Source: Nocardia africana NBRC 100379
GTDB lineage: Bacteria; Actinomycetota; Actinomycetes; Mycobacteriales; Mycobacteriaceae
Assembly: GCF_001612635.1 (NCBI RefSeq)
Contig: NZ_BDAV01000002.1
Span: 248,001 to 312,000 of the forward strand
Length of the DNA stretch: 64,000 nucleotides
Reading direction: 5' to 3'
Notes under the pieces: generated by a model
Seen by the model: only the letters and a program-made list of their open reading frames with translations
The model's database searches: none
Told to the model about the DNA's origin: nothing
Shown: positions 35,450 to 44,554 of the stretch, piece after piece
Layout: every line of letters starts with the position of its first letter
How positions within the stretch are numbered: position 1 is the stretch's first letter
Made by a program: the position numbers and the translations under genes

Positions 35450-36517
35450 ATGTTCTCCTTCGGCGAGAGCCCGGACGAAGTGGTCGAGGTCCTGAATATC
35501 GTCCCGCTGCAGGGCCCCGTCGGAATTGTCGCGCCGTCCTGTGAAGCGGCGATTTCCTTGGCTGCGAAAGAAATCAACAGTGGCACAGGAATTCTGGGCC
35601 GGCAGGTACGGGTCACGACCATCGACGGCGGCCGCAGCCCGGCCGAGGTGGCCGACGAGGTCTCGGCGCTGCTGGCCACCGGAATGGTCGATGCCATCAC
35701 CGGCTGGCACATCTCGGCGGTACGCCAGGCGGTCGCCCGGGTCACGGGCGGGCGGGTTCCGTATCTGTTCGCCAATGTCTACGAGGAGCTGCCGGACGAA
35801 CCGGCCGAGGTGGTGATGATCGGCGAGGCGCCCAGCGGCCACATCCTGCCGGCCATGCGGTGGTTGTCGCGGGAATTCGGCACCCGCCGCTGGGCGATCA
35901 TCGGCAACGACTACATCTGGCCGGTGGCCACCGGCCGCGACGTCCGTGCCGCGTACCGCGACGCCGTCCACTACGAACGCTATGTGCCGCTGGGCACCCG
36001 GGATTTCGGATCGATCCTCACCGACCCGCGCCTGGACCGGGTCGACGGCATCGTGATGCTGCTGGTCGGGATGGACGCGGTCCGGTTCAACCAGCAGTTC
36101 ACCGCGATGGGCCGGGCCGGGACGCAAGTGCGGGTCAGCCCGGTCGTCGACGAACAACTCCTGCTCGCCGCCGGCCCCGGTGCCAACACCGATCTCTATG
36201 TCGCGTCCAGTCTGTTCCCCGACGTGAGCGCCGATCCCGACCGGCTCGCGCGCTATCACCACATGCACGGCCGCTTCGCGCCGAAACTCACCTACTTCGG
36301 CAACACCGCCTACGAGGCGCTGCACACGCTGCGGGCGATGGCCCATGCCGTCGGCTCCCTCGAGGTGCCCCGGATGCGAGCCGCGCTGGAGCACGGCGTG
36401 GTGCTGGAGACGCCGTCGGGAGCGCGGATGTACCGCGACAATCACGTGGTCCGCCCGCCCAGCCTGATCGCCCGGGCGGAGGGCGTGGACCTTCGGATAC
36501 TGGACACCTTGTACTGA
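35450..36517 (+). CDS. AmiC-like amide-sensing periplasmic-binding-fold protein (cytoplasmic)
   Basis: A protein of 355 residues with the type I periplasmic-binding fold of the AmiC/urea-amide group (VPLQGPVGIVAPSCEAAISL, AKEINSGTGILGRQVRV, WAIIGNDYIWPVATGRDVRA, FGNTAYEALHTLRAMAHAV). There is no signal peptide, so it should be a cytoplasmic sensor, as is AmiC of Pseudomonas and NhhC of Rhodococcus. GAAGGG lies 6 nt before the chosen ATG. An ATG 19 codons upstream would overlap the marR start. No amidase, nitrile hydratase or urea/amide transporter gene lies beside it. Confidence 0.85.
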   Translation: MFSFGESPDEVVEVLNIVPLQGPVGIVAPSCEAAISLAAKEINSGTGILGRQVRVTTIDGGRSPAEVADEVSALLATGMVDAITGWHISAVRQAVARVTGGRVPYLFANVYEELPDEPAEVVMIGEAPSGHILPAMRWLSREFGTRRWAIIGNDYIWPVATGRDVRAAYRDAVHYERYVPLGTRDFGSILTDPRLDRVDGIVMLLVGMDAVRFNQQFTAMGRAGTQVRVSPVVDEQLLLAAGPGANTDLYVASSLFPDVSADPDRLARYHHMHGRFAPKLTYFGNTAYEALHTLRAMAHAVGSLEVPRMRAALEHGVVLETPSGARMYRDNHVVRPPSLIARAEGVDLRILDTLY

Positions 36518-36548
36518 CGCCGCGGTACCGGCACGGCGGCACCCGGGC

Positions 36549-37547
36549 TCAGTCGAGTCCGAGGCCCTTGCGGGCGACCTCGACCGAATCATTCGGCGGC
36601 GCAATGGTTTCCGGGCCCGGCGCGGCGAGCAACGGCCGATCCGGACCGAGACCCTTGTCGACGGCGGCGGCGCGGACCGCGTTGACGACGTACAGCAGCG
36701 CCGCCCGGCGTGCCGTATTGGTGCGGTAGGCCAGCGAGACGGTCCGGGTGAGGCCGTCGCCGAGCCCGACGATATCCACACCCGGCGGCCGCAACGCCAG
36801 TCCCAGGTCCGAGACCAGCGTGACGCCCAGACCGGCCGCGACCATCGCCATCGCGGTGGACTGCTCCTCCACTTCGTGGTCGATGCGCGGTTCGACCCCG
36901 CCGGACTGGAAGGCCAGCCGAACCGCATGTCCGAAATGCGAGCGAGCGGGCGCGAGGATCCACGGATGTTCCGTCAGATCGGCCAGGGTCACCGTCGGCG
37001 TCGGCACCGCTCCGGCCGGCACCGCCGCGTAGAGCCGCTCGACCGCGATCACGGCACGTTCCAGACCGCGGTCCCAGGTCATCGGGTAATTCGAATAGTC
37101 GAGGACGAACGACAGGTCGAGCGTGCCGTCGCGGACCGCGGCAGCCGTCGCCTCCGGCGCGAGTTCCCTGGTCCGCACCAGAATGCCCGGATGGGCGCGG
37201 GCGAGCGCGGTGAGCGCGTCCGGCAGCAGCCCCGAGGCGACCGAGGCCCACACCCCGGCGGTGAGAGTCGCCGACACCGACTCCCCGGACTCCTCGAGCG
37301 CCTGCGTCGCTCGCTCCACCGAGGCGAGGATCTCCTCGGCGTGCTCGGCGAGCAGCACTCCGCGATCGGTGAGTTGCAGCCGGCGCCCGCGCCGCTCGAA
37401 CAGGCGCAGCCCCACGTCCCGCTCCAGCTGCGCCAGCTGTTGCGACACCGCCGACGCGGTGTAGTGCAGCGCGCTCGCGGCCGCGGTGATCGTGCCGCGC
37501 CGATGCAGCTCGCGCAGCATGCGTAGACGAGGCAGCGACAGGTCCAT
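36549..37547 (-). CDS. LysR-family regulator
   Basis: A regulator of 332 residues. The N-terminal helix-turn-helix is clear (LRMLRELHRRGTITAAASAL, HYTASAVSQQLAQLERDVG, LFERRGRRLQLTDRG). The effector domain spans about 90-300. TACGCT lies 7 nt before the ATG, giving a leaderless message. It is divergent from a Glu/Leu/Phe/Val dehydrogenase gene and is the obvious candidate to control it. A C-terminal tail of about 40 residues is poorly conserved. Confidence 0.9.
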   Translation of the reverse strand: MDLSLPRLRMLRELHRRGTITAAASALHYTASAVSQQLAQLERDVGLRLFERRGRRLQLTDRGVLLAEHAEEILASVERATQALEESGESVSATLTAGVWASVASGLLPDALTALARAHPGILVRTRELAPEATAAAVRDGTLDLSFVLDYSNYPMTWDRGLERAVIAVERLYAAVPAGAVPTPTVTLADLTEHPWILAPARSHFGHAVRLAFQSGGVEPRIDHEVEEQSTAMAMVAAGLGVTLVSDLGLALRPPGVDIVGLGDGLTRTVSLAYRTNTARRAALLYVVNAVRAAAVDKGLGPDRPLLAAPGPETIAPPNDSVEVARKGLGLD

Positions 37548-37614
37548 GCCATCGAGCGTAAGCGGTGCGCGGAAACCGTACGCGCGGCCGACAACGCTGT
37601 GCAGAAACACTGAA

Positions 37615-37624
37615 CACGGCCGTG
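37615..37624. promoter_or_regulatory. Palindrome between the lysR and dehydrogenase genes
   Basis: CACGGCCGTG is a perfect 10-bp dyad, nearly extended by GAA on the left and AAC on the right. It is 68 bp from the lysR start in a 232-bp divergent region, a place where LysR sites are common. The T-N11-A signature was not confirmed. Confidence 0.35.
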
Positions 37625-37779
37625 AACGAACCGTAAATAGACGTGTGACCGGGCAGCACTCAGGCTGGTGAGAGCGAATCACCAGCCGGGACGACGAGGT
37701 CCGGACGCCGATCGTCGCGCGACTCGACGTTCCGCGCGGATGGTGGTCGGCCATCCGAACGCGAAGGAGGTAGTTCGCC

Positions 37780-39024
37780 GTGACGACGATCCACAACCCG
37801 GCCGAGGACACCGCACCGACCGTCCCGGCGGTGCCCGCGACCGTCCCGGCCGCCCCCGCGATCCGCCGCCCCGAGCCGTACATGCGGCTGCAGTGGACCG
37901 ATTCGGACACCGGCGCCGTCGGCTACCTCGTCGTTCACACCCTGCGCGGCGGCCTGGCCACCGGCGGCACCCGCATGCGGGCCGGGTGCACGCTGAGCGA
38001 GGTGGAGGATCTGGCGCGCGGAATGGCCGCCAAGACCGCGACTTTCGACCTGCCGATCGGCGGCGCGAAGGGCGGCATCGACTTCGACCCGAAGGATCCG
38101 CGTGCCGTCCTGGTGCTGGAGCGATTCTGTGAGGCCATGCGCCCGTGGATCGACGCGCACTGGGTGACCGCGGAGGACCTGGGCGTTCCGCAGCATCTGA
38201 TCGACGAGGTGTTCGAGAAGCTGGGCCTGGGACAGAGCTACCACGCCGCGATCCGCCGCGCCGCCGACCCCGCCGCCACCCTGGAACGAGTCCGCGACGG
38301 ACTGAACGCGGCGGTCGAGGGCGGTTTCCTGCTGGGCGATGTGATCGGTGGTTACGGCGTCGCGCACGCCTGCCTCGCCACGGCCGTCTCCTGGGGCCGG
38401 ATGCCGGCGGAGACGACTGTCGCGATTCAAGGCGTCGGAACGATGGGCGGTGCGGCGGCCTACTACCTGCACGAAGCCGGAATGCGCGTGACCACCGTGG
38501 CCGATGCCGCCGGTGCTCTGTACCGGGCCGGCGGCCTGGATATCCCGGCACTGCTGGAATTGCGCGACGACTTCGGCGAGATCGACCGCTCCCGGCTGCC
38601 GTCGGATGTCGAGCAACTGCCGCGCAGCGCGGTGCTGTCCGCCGAGGTCGACATCCTGGTGCCCGCGGCCATCTCGTACGCGATCACGCCGGACAACTCC
38701 TTCGATGTGCGCGCCCGCGTCGTCGTCGAGGCGGCCAACGCCGCGACCACGCCGGAGGCGGAGGCCATGCTCGCCGCCCGCGGCGTGCCGGTGCTGCCTG
38801 ACTTCGTCGCCAATGCCGGTGCGGTCGCCTGGGCGTGGTGGCTGCTGCTCGGTGAGGTCGACGACGTGCCGGAGAACTCCTTCGATCGGCTGCGCACCAC
38901 CATGCACACCAAGGTCGCGCAGTTGCTGGCCGCCTGGACCGACCACGGCATCACACCGCGTGACACCGGCCGGCGCTGGGCCGACGACCCGGCGCCGATC
39001 AACGCCGCGGTCGTGATCCCCTGA
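37780..39024 (+). CDS. Glu/Leu/Phe/Val dehydrogenase family protein
   Basis: An NAD(P)-dependent amino acid dehydrogenase of 414 residues that deaminates a hydrophobic amino acid or glutamate. After a Pro/Ala-rich start, the substrate domain has GYLVVHTLRGGLATGGTRM and PIGGAKGGIDFDP, the Lys-containing catalytic loop. The Rossmann domain begins with TVAIQGVGTMGGAAAYYLHE. AAGGAGG precedes the GTG by about 8 nt. Substrate choice cannot be read from these motifs. It ends 12 bp from the convergent purQ. Confidence 0.88.
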   Translation: MTTIHNPAEDTAPTVPAVPATVPAAPAIRRPEPYMRLQWTDSDTGAVGYLVVHTLRGGLATGGTRMRAGCTLSEVEDLARGMAAKTATFDLPIGGAKGGIDFDPKDPRAVLVLERFCEAMRPWIDAHWVTAEDLGVPQHLIDEVFEKLGLGQSYHAAIRRAADPAATLERVRDGLNAAVEGGFLLGDVIGGYGVAHACLATAVSWGRMPAETTVAIQGVGTMGGAAAYYLHEAGMRVTTVADAAGALYRAGGLDIPALLELRDDFGEIDRSRLPSDVEQLPRSAVLSAEVDILVPAAISYAITPDNSFDVRARVVVEAANAATTPEAEAMLAARGVPVLPDFVANAGAVAWAWWLLLGEVDDVPENSFDRLRTTMHTKVAQLLAAWTDHGITPRDTGRRWADDPAPINAAVVIP

Positions 39025-39036
39025 GCGACAGGCCGT

Positions 39037-39723
39037 TCAGGCCGTGGTGACGAGGCTGTCGAGGACCGACAGGAAGATCCCCAGCCCGTCGTCACTCGGC
39101 CCGGTCAGCGGCTCGGTGGCGTGTTCGGGGTGCGGCATGAGGCCGACGACGCGGCCGTTCGGGGAGGCGATGCCGGCGATGTCGCGCTGCGAACCGTTGG
39201 GGTTGCCGCCCACGTAGCGGAAGACCACCCGGCCTTCGCCTTCGAGTTCGTCGAGCACGGCCTGCGAGGCCTGGTAGCGGCCCTCGGCATTCTTCACCGG
39301 GACCAGAATCTGCGCACCGGCTTCGTAGCGCGAGGACCACGCGGTCGCCGTGGACTCCACCCGCAGCCACTGATCCCGGCAGACGAAGTGCAGACCTTCG
39401 TTGCGGGTCAGCGCGCCCGGCAGCAGCCCGGCCTCGCACAGCACCTGGAAACCGTTGCAGATTCCCAGCACCGGCATACCTTTACCCGCGGCCTCGACGA
39501 CCTTGCCCATCACCGGCGCGAAGCGGGCGATGGCGCCGGCGCGCAGGTAGTCGCCGTAGGAGAATCCACCCGGCACCACCACCGCGTCGACACCCTTGAG
39601 GTCCGCGTCGGCGTGCCACAGGCTCACCGCTTCGGCGCCGGCCAGCCGGACCGCGCGCGCCGCGTCGACGTCGTCGAGCGTGCCGGGGAAGGTGATGACA
39701 CCGATTCGCGCAGAGCTGGTCAC
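39037..39723 (-). CDS. purQ: Phosphoribosylformylglycinamidine synthase subunit PurQ
   Basis: PurQ is the glutaminase subunit of FGAM synthase, 228 residues. It is a class I amidotransferase with catalytic Cys in [11 protein letters not shown] and His/Glu in MPHPEHATE. The N-terminus [20 protein letters not shown] and [16 protein letters not shown] are characteristic. The GTG start overlaps the purS stop by 4 bp. It delivers ammonia to PurL, whose gene lies about 7 kb away on the same strand. Confidence 0.96.
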   Translation of the reverse strand: MTSSARIGVITFPGTLDDVDAARAVRLAGAEAVSLWHADADLKGVDAVVVPGGFSYGDYLRAGAIARFAPVMGKVVEAAGKGMPVLGICNGFQVLCEAGLLPGALTRNEGLHFVCRDQWLRVESTATAWSSRYEAGAQILVPVKNAEGRYQASQAVLDELEGEGRVVFRYVGGNPNGSQRDIAGIASPNGRVVGLMPHPEHATEPLTGPSDDGLGIFLSVLDSLVTTA

Positions 39724-39956
39724 GGCAGCCGCACCACTTTCCAGTCCTCGATCACCGTGTTGGCGAGCAGGGCCTCGGCGATCTTCTCGAGCTCCGCATC
39801 GCTGACGCTGTCGTCGATGTCGAGTTCGAACCGCTTGCCCTGCCGCACATCCGACACACCCGGGAAACCCAGGCGTCCGAGCGCGCCGGCGATGGCCTGA
39901 CCCTGCGGATCCAGGATCTCGGCCTTCGGCATCACCTCGACCACAACTCGTGCCAC
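39720..39956 (-). CDS. purS: Phosphoribosylformylglycinamidine synthase subunit PurS
   Basis: This is the small structural subunit (78 residues) that bridges PurQ and PurL in the three-part FGAM synthase. Sequence features are [19 protein letters not shown] and [26 protein letters not shown] lies 6 nt before the GTG. It forms a two-gene unit with purQ. Confidence 0.95.
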   Translation of the reverse strand: MARVVVEVMPKAEILDPQGQAIAGALGRLGFPGVSDVRQGKRFELDIDDSVSDAELEKIAEALLANTVIEDWKVVRLP

Positions 39957-40082
39957 GCGTTGCTCCTCAAGCTGGTGGGGGGATTACCACAACAGCTTAA
40001 TCGGGGCTGCTCGCGGACGCCCCGCCGGGCAGGGCTGCCGCCTCCGGGCCCACGCTGCGGCCGGGCGAGATAGCGTGAAAAC

Positions 40083-40727
40083 ATGCGCATAGCCCACTTC
40101 GGTCATTCCTGCGTTCTCGTCGAATTGAACGGCGCCAAGATCCTGTTCGATCCGGGCACTTTCTCGCACGGATTCGAAGGCATCACGGGACTCGACGCGA
40201 TCGCGATCACTCATCAGCACCCCGACCACATCGATCCGAACCGGATCGAGGCCCTGGTCGACGCGAATCCGAGCGCGCGCCTGCTCAGCGATCCGCAGAC
40301 CGCACAGCAGCGCGGTGAGCCGTGGCAGGCCGTGCACGCGGGCAATATCGTCACCATCGGCGGTCTGCAGATCACCGGCGGCGGCGGCAAGCACGCGGTG
40401 ATCCATCCGGAGCTGCCGGTCGTCGACAACACCGTCTTCCAGCTCGGCACCGCCGACGATCCGGCGCAGTTCGTCCATCCGGGCGATTCGCTGTGGGTGC
40501 CGCCGGTATCGGTCGGGGTGCTGGCGGTACCCGCGGTCGCGCCGTGGATGAAGATCAGCGAAGCGGTGGACTATCTGCGCGCCGTGGCGCCGCGCACCGC
40601 CGTCCCGATCCACTACGGCATCATCGCGCCGGAGGCACAGGGCATCTACTTCGGCCGCCTGTCGGAAATGCGCCCGGCCGATACCGAATTCGCGCTCATC
40701 GAGCCGGAGGACACCAAGACCTTCTAG
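40083..40727 (+). CDS. MBL-fold metal-dependent hydrolase
   Basis: A metallo-beta-lactamase-fold hydrolase of 214 residues, similar to M. tuberculosis Rv0786c. The start MRIAHFGHSCVLVELNGAKI and the metal motif THQHPDHID are clear; a late His is in VPIHYGI. TAGCGT lies 6 nt before the ATG (leaderless). Its natural substrate is unknown. Confidence 0.88.
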   Translation: MRIAHFGHSCVLVELNGAKILFDPGTFSHGFEGITGLDAIAITHQHPDHIDPNRIEALVDANPSARLLSDPQTAQQRGEPWQAVHAGNIVTIGGLQITGGGGKHAVIHPELPVVDNTVFQLGTADDPAQFVHPGDSLWVPPVSVGVLAVPAVAPWMKISEAVDYLRAVAPRTAVPIHYGIIAPEAQGIYFGRLSEMRPADTEFALIEPEDTKTF

Positions 40728-40739
40728 CGATTCAACCCC

Positions 40740-42110
40740 TCACCGCGAATACGAGGACAAGAACAGCGCCTCCGCCAGCGCCACATGCTCGATCTCGCTG
40801 GGATCGACGCTCTCGTTCGGGGCGTGGATCAGGCATTTCGGCTCCTCGACGCCGAGCAGCATGATCTCGGCGTCGGGGTAGGTCTCGGCGAAGACGTTGC
40901 ACAGCGGAATCGAACCGCCCTGCCCCTGCATGGTGGCGGTGCGTCCGTACGCGGCGGCGAAGGCGTCCTCCATCGCCAGCCGCGCCGGGCCGCCGGTTCC
41001 GGACCGGAACGGCGCCCCGGTGCCCTCCGTCTCGATCCGCACGCGCGCACCCCACGGCGTATGCGATTCCAGATGTGCGGTAAGGGCTTTCAGGGCCGGA
41101 GCCGGATCGACTCCGGGCGGGATCCGCAGATTCAACCGGGCCCGCGCGCTGGGCTGCACGGCCGCCGCCGACCCCACCACCGGCGGGACGTCGATGCCCA
41201 GCACGGTCAACGCCGGCCGAGCCCAGAGCATGTCCGAGATGGTGCCGCTGCCCAGCACCTGCACGCCGTCGAGGATGCCGGCATCGACACGGAACTGCTC
41301 GACCGGATATTGCGCGCCGTCCCAGACCTGATCGGCCGGCAACCCGGCGACCGTGGTGTTCCCGTGTTCGTCCCGCAGCGTCGCGAGAAGCCGGATCAGC
41401 GCGGCGACCGCATCCGGGGCCGCCCCGCCGAACATGCCGGAATGCAATGGGCCGGAGAGGGTTTCGACCGTGACCAGCACATTCACGTTGCCGCGCAGGG
41501 TCTGGGTGAAGGTCGGCAGGCCCGCCGCGAAATTGCCGCAGTCACCGATCAACAGGGCGTCGGCGCGCAGCAGGTCCGCGTGCTGCGGAACGAACTGTTC
41601 CAGACCGCCGGTGCCCTGTTCCTCCGAACCCTCGCAGACCAGCGTGATGCCGACCGGATACCCCTTGTCTCCCAGCGTGTTCCGCAGCGCCCGCAGGGCG
41701 GTCAGATGGACGACGATATTGCCTTTGCAGTCGGCCGCGCCGCGCCCGTACCAGCGGCCGTCGCGCTCGGTGAGCTCCCACACCGGAGTCTCCCAGGCCG
41801 TCTCGTCCACCGGCGGCTGCACGTCGTAATGGCTGTACAGCAGCACCGTGGGAGCTCCGGCGGGAGCCGGGTACCGGGCCACGACCGCCTCGCTCCCGTC
41901 GGGCGTCTCGTGCAGGCCGACGTCGGTGAGACCGAGGCCGGCGAAGGCGTCGGCGACCCACCGCGCCGCCCGGTGACATTCCTCCGGCGGAAACTGGCGC
42001 GCATCGGCCACGGACCGATACGAAACCAACTGGGCCAGATCGGCTTTCGCCTGCGGCATCAGCGCCCGCACCTGTTCGCGCAGGGCCGCCGTCCGAGAAT
42101 CGTCGGTCAT
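40740..42110 (-). CDS. M20-family peptidase (CNDP-type dipeptidase)
   Basis: A zinc dipeptidase or aminoacyl-hydrolase of 456 residues. Metal-site motifs are YSHYDVQPPV, GRGAADCKGN and CEGSEEQGTGG, then GPLHSGMFGG of the dimerisation domain. I choose the ATG (MTDDSRTAALREQV) because TAGGTT lies 7 nt upstream (leaderless); longer readings have no family match. It is convergent with the MBL hydrolase at 12 bp. Confidence 0.9.
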   Translation of the reverse strand: MTDDSRTAALREQVRALMPQAKADLAQLVSYRSVADARQFPPEECHRAARWVADAFAGLGLTDVGLHETPDGSEAVVARYPAPAGAPTVLLYSHYDVQPPVDETAWETPVWELTERDGRWYGRGAADCKGNIVVHLTALRALRNTLGDKGYPVGITLVCEGSEEQGTGGLEQFVPQHADLLRADALLIGDCGNFAAGLPTFTQTLRGNVNVLVTVETLSGPLHSGMFGGAAPDAVAALIRLLATLRDEHGNTTVAGLPADQVWDGAQYPVEQFRVDAGILDGVQVLGSGTISDMLWARPALTVLGIDVPPVVGSAAAVQPSARARLNLRIPPGVDPAPALKALTAHLESHTPWGARVRIETEGTGAPFRSGTGGPARLAMEDAFAAAYGRTATMQGQGGSIPLCNVFAETYPDAEIMLLGVEEPKCLIHAPNESVDPSEIEHVALAEALFLSSYSR

Positions 42111-42270
42111 GTCACCCAACCTAACCCCCTTCCGAGACCGGCCGCATCGGCGCCGGGCCCGGCGCGGCGCGGAATTCACCCGCTTTCCCCACCCCTTCGG
42201 ACCGGTCCGCAACGGCAGCGGGCATGATGAGGGAGAGCTCGACCGCGATCCGACCACCGGAGAGGACGAG

Positions 42271-43716
42271 ATGTCTGCATCATCGGAATCCGACGACCTG
42301 TTCGCGATGCCCGATCTGGATCGCGGCGCACCCAAACACCACTTTCCGCATCGCGAGATGCCGGCGCCGGAGGCCTATCAGATCGTGCACGACGAGCTGA
42401 TGCTCGACGGCGTGTCGCGGATGAATCTGGCCACCTTCTGCACCACCTGGATCGATGATCACGCCCGCCGGTTGATGGCGGAGAGCCTGGCCAAGAATAT
42501 TGTCGACAAGGACGAATATCCGCAGACCGCCGAGCTCGAGCGCCGGTGCGTGCGCATGGTCGCCGACCTGTGGCACTGCCCCGATCCCGGGTCGACGCGA
42601 GGCACCTCCACCATCGGGTCCAGTGAGGCGGCGATGCTCGGCGGGCTGGCCGCGAAGACGCGCTGGCGCAAGAACGGCGGGCAGGGCGTCCCCAATTTCG
42701 TCTGCGGCCCGGTGCAGGTGTGCTGGGAGAAGTTCGCGCGCTATTTCGACGTCGAGATCCGGCAGGTGCCGCTGCGCGGGAACCGCTATACACTCGAGCC
42801 GGATGACATTGCGGCACAGTGCGATTCGAATACCATCATGGTCGTCGCCACCATGGGGCAGACCTTCACCGGACTGCTCGAGGACGTCGCCGCGATGAGC
42901 GCGGCCTTGGACGATCTGGAGGCACGCACCGGACTGGACATCCCCCTGCACGTCGACGCCGCCAGCGGCGGATTCCTGGCCCCGTTCACGGCGCCGGATC
43001 TGGTGTGGGACTTCCGGCTCGCGCGCGTGAAGTCGATCAACGCCTCCGGGCACAAAACCGGTCTGGCGCCGCTGGGCGCCGGCTGGGCGCTCTGGCGCAC
43101 GGCCGCCGATCTCCCGGACGAGCTCGTGTTCAACGTCGACTATCTCGGCGGCAGTATGGCCACCTTCAACCTGAATTTCTCCCGCCCCGGGGGCCAGGCC
43201 ATCACCCAGTACTACGACTTCATCCGGCTCGGCCGCACGGGTTACACCCGGCTGCAATCGGCGATCTACCGCGTCGCCGAACATCTGGCCCACGGACTCA
43301 CCGAGACCGGGTTGTTCGAGATGATCCACGACGGCACGCCCACCCGGGGAATCAGCGCGGTGTCGTGGCGGCTGCGCGACGATCCCGGCTTCAACCTGTA
43401 CGACCTGTCCGAACGCCTGCGCTCGCGCGGCTGGCTGATCGCCGCCTATCCGCTACCCGCCGACCGGCAGGACGAGACGATCATGCGGGCGGTCATCCGG
43501 CACGGCTTCACCCACGATATGGCCGATCTGCTGCTGGCCGATATCCACCGCTGCGTCGACCAGCTGAAGACGCATCCGCTGTCCACCTCGCTCACCCGCA
43601 AGGAGGCGGGCGGATTCACCCACGACGCCACCGCCGTCGTATCGGACGAGGCGATCGTCACCGAGGTGCGGGATATGCGGCGCGCGGCCGGGGAGGACCC
43701 GGCGAATATTCGCTGA
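42271..43716 (+). CDS. gad: Glutamate decarboxylase
   Basis: A PLP enzyme that converts glutamate to GABA and consumes a proton, 481 residues. Landmarks are the N-terminal LDGVSRMNLATFCTTWID, GTSTIGSSEAAMLGGLAAKT, HVDAASGGFLAPF and the PLP lysine in SINASGHKTGLAPLG. GGAGAGGACGAG precedes the ATG. No glutamate/GABA antiporter gene is adjacent. It ends 12 bp from the convergent DUF2334 gene. Confidence 0.94.
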   Translation: MSASSESDDLFAMPDLDRGAPKHHFPHREMPAPEAYQIVHDELMLDGVSRMNLATFCTTWIDDHARRLMAESLAKNIVDKDEYPQTAELERRCVRMVADLWHCPDPGSTRGTSTIGSSEAAMLGGLAAKTRWRKNGGQGVPNFVCGPVQVCWEKFARYFDVEIRQVPLRGNRYTLEPDDIAAQCDSNTIMVVATMGQTFTGLLEDVAAMSAALDDLEARTGLDIPLHVDAASGGFLAPFTAPDLVWDFRLARVKSINASGHKTGLAPLGAGWALWRTAADLPDELVFNVDYLGGSMATFNLNFSRPGGQAITQYYDFIRLGRTGYTRLQSAIYRVAEHLAHGLTETGLFEMIHDGTPTRGISAVSWRLRDDPGFNLYDLSERLRSRGWLIAAYPLPADRQDETIMRAVIRHGFTHDMADLLLADIHRCVDQLKTHPLSTSLTRKEAGGFTHDATAVVSDEAIVTEVRDMRRAAGEDPANIR

Positions 43717-43728
43717 CGTCGGGCAGGC

Positions 43729-44448
43729 TCAGGCCGCATGCGGCATGGCGTACGGTTCCCACCGGTAGACGTCGGGAACCGCCTCGTGGAACAGCGCCAG
43801 ATCGACGGCGTCCAGCATGGCCTGGTGCGGTCCGGGCCGGGAGAGCTGCGCCGCCGAGACGGCCAGACGCAGCGTTCCGCCGCGCCGGGCGATGCGGGCC
43901 GCGCTCATGATCAGTGCGTGGCACCACCACGGTTCGGCCCGGAAACCCTCACCGACGCCGTGCACCCAGCAGCGCTGTGCCGTATCCCGTTCCAGGTCGT
44001 GGATGGCGGTCAATCCCAGCGCCAGGCGGAAGCCGACCTCGGGCAGGGCGGCGACGGCGCCCTCGGAGGCCGTCCAGCGCGGGGCGGCGAACAACCGGGT
44101 GCGCAGCCCGATCTGTTCCATCACCCGGTCCGCGGCCGTGAGGCGCAGGCGCGCTTCGTGCTTGGGCAGCGTGGCGAATTCGGCGCGGCGACGCTTGGTC
44201 GCGGCCTGGTCGTAGCCGTGCAGCACGATCGCGTCACCGGCGGCGCGCCGGTCCCGCAACCACCGCTGGGTGTGCGGATCCTCGGTGAGCCGGTACTTCC
44301 CCTTCAACCGCGGCGCCACCAGCAGCGACAGCCGTACCCCGCGGCCGTCCATCTCCGCGGCGAAGGCACGCGCCTGTTCCAGTGTGGTGTCGCGAATACC
44401 CGACACCGAGACGATCAGCTGCCCGAACCCCCGGTCGTTGCCGCTCAT
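43729..44448 (-). CDS. DUF2334-type polysaccharide deacetylase-like protein
   Basis: A protein of 239 residues resembling the polysaccharide deacetylase (NodB-like) fold, family of M. tuberculosis Rv0784. Typical stretches are LIVSVSGIRDTTLEQARAFA, VLHGYDQ (candidate metal His) and FAAPRWTASEGAVAALPEVG. No signal peptide is visible, so the site of action is unclear. Start support is limited: GGAGG is too close to the ATG, and CACAGT lies 6 nt before it. Confidence 0.75.
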   Translation of the reverse strand: MSGNDRGFGQLIVSVSGIRDTTLEQARAFAAEMDGRGVRLSLLVAPRLKGKYRLTEDPHTQRWLRDRRAAGDAIVLHGYDQAATKRRRAEFATLPKHEARLRLTAADRVMEQIGLRTRLFAAPRWTASEGAVAALPEVGFRLALGLTAIHDLERDTAQRCWVHGVGEGFRAEPWWCHALIMSAARIARRGGTLRLAVSAAQLSRPGPHQAMLDAVDLALFHEAVPDVYRWEPYAMPHAA

Positions 44449-44554
44449 GCCTCCACTGTGCGCGCGGCAGGTGTCGGCCCCGTGCAGCCGAAGTGACGCC
44501 CCGACGAATTCCCGGAGCGACCGCCCGGCCGCACGGTCCGGCTACGCGCAGCCG

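Noticed and set aside
35404..35775. N-terminal extension of the MarR gene
   Set aside because: It would run across the divergent AmiC-like coding region and has no similarity to MarR proteins; the ATG at 35403 gives the usual length.
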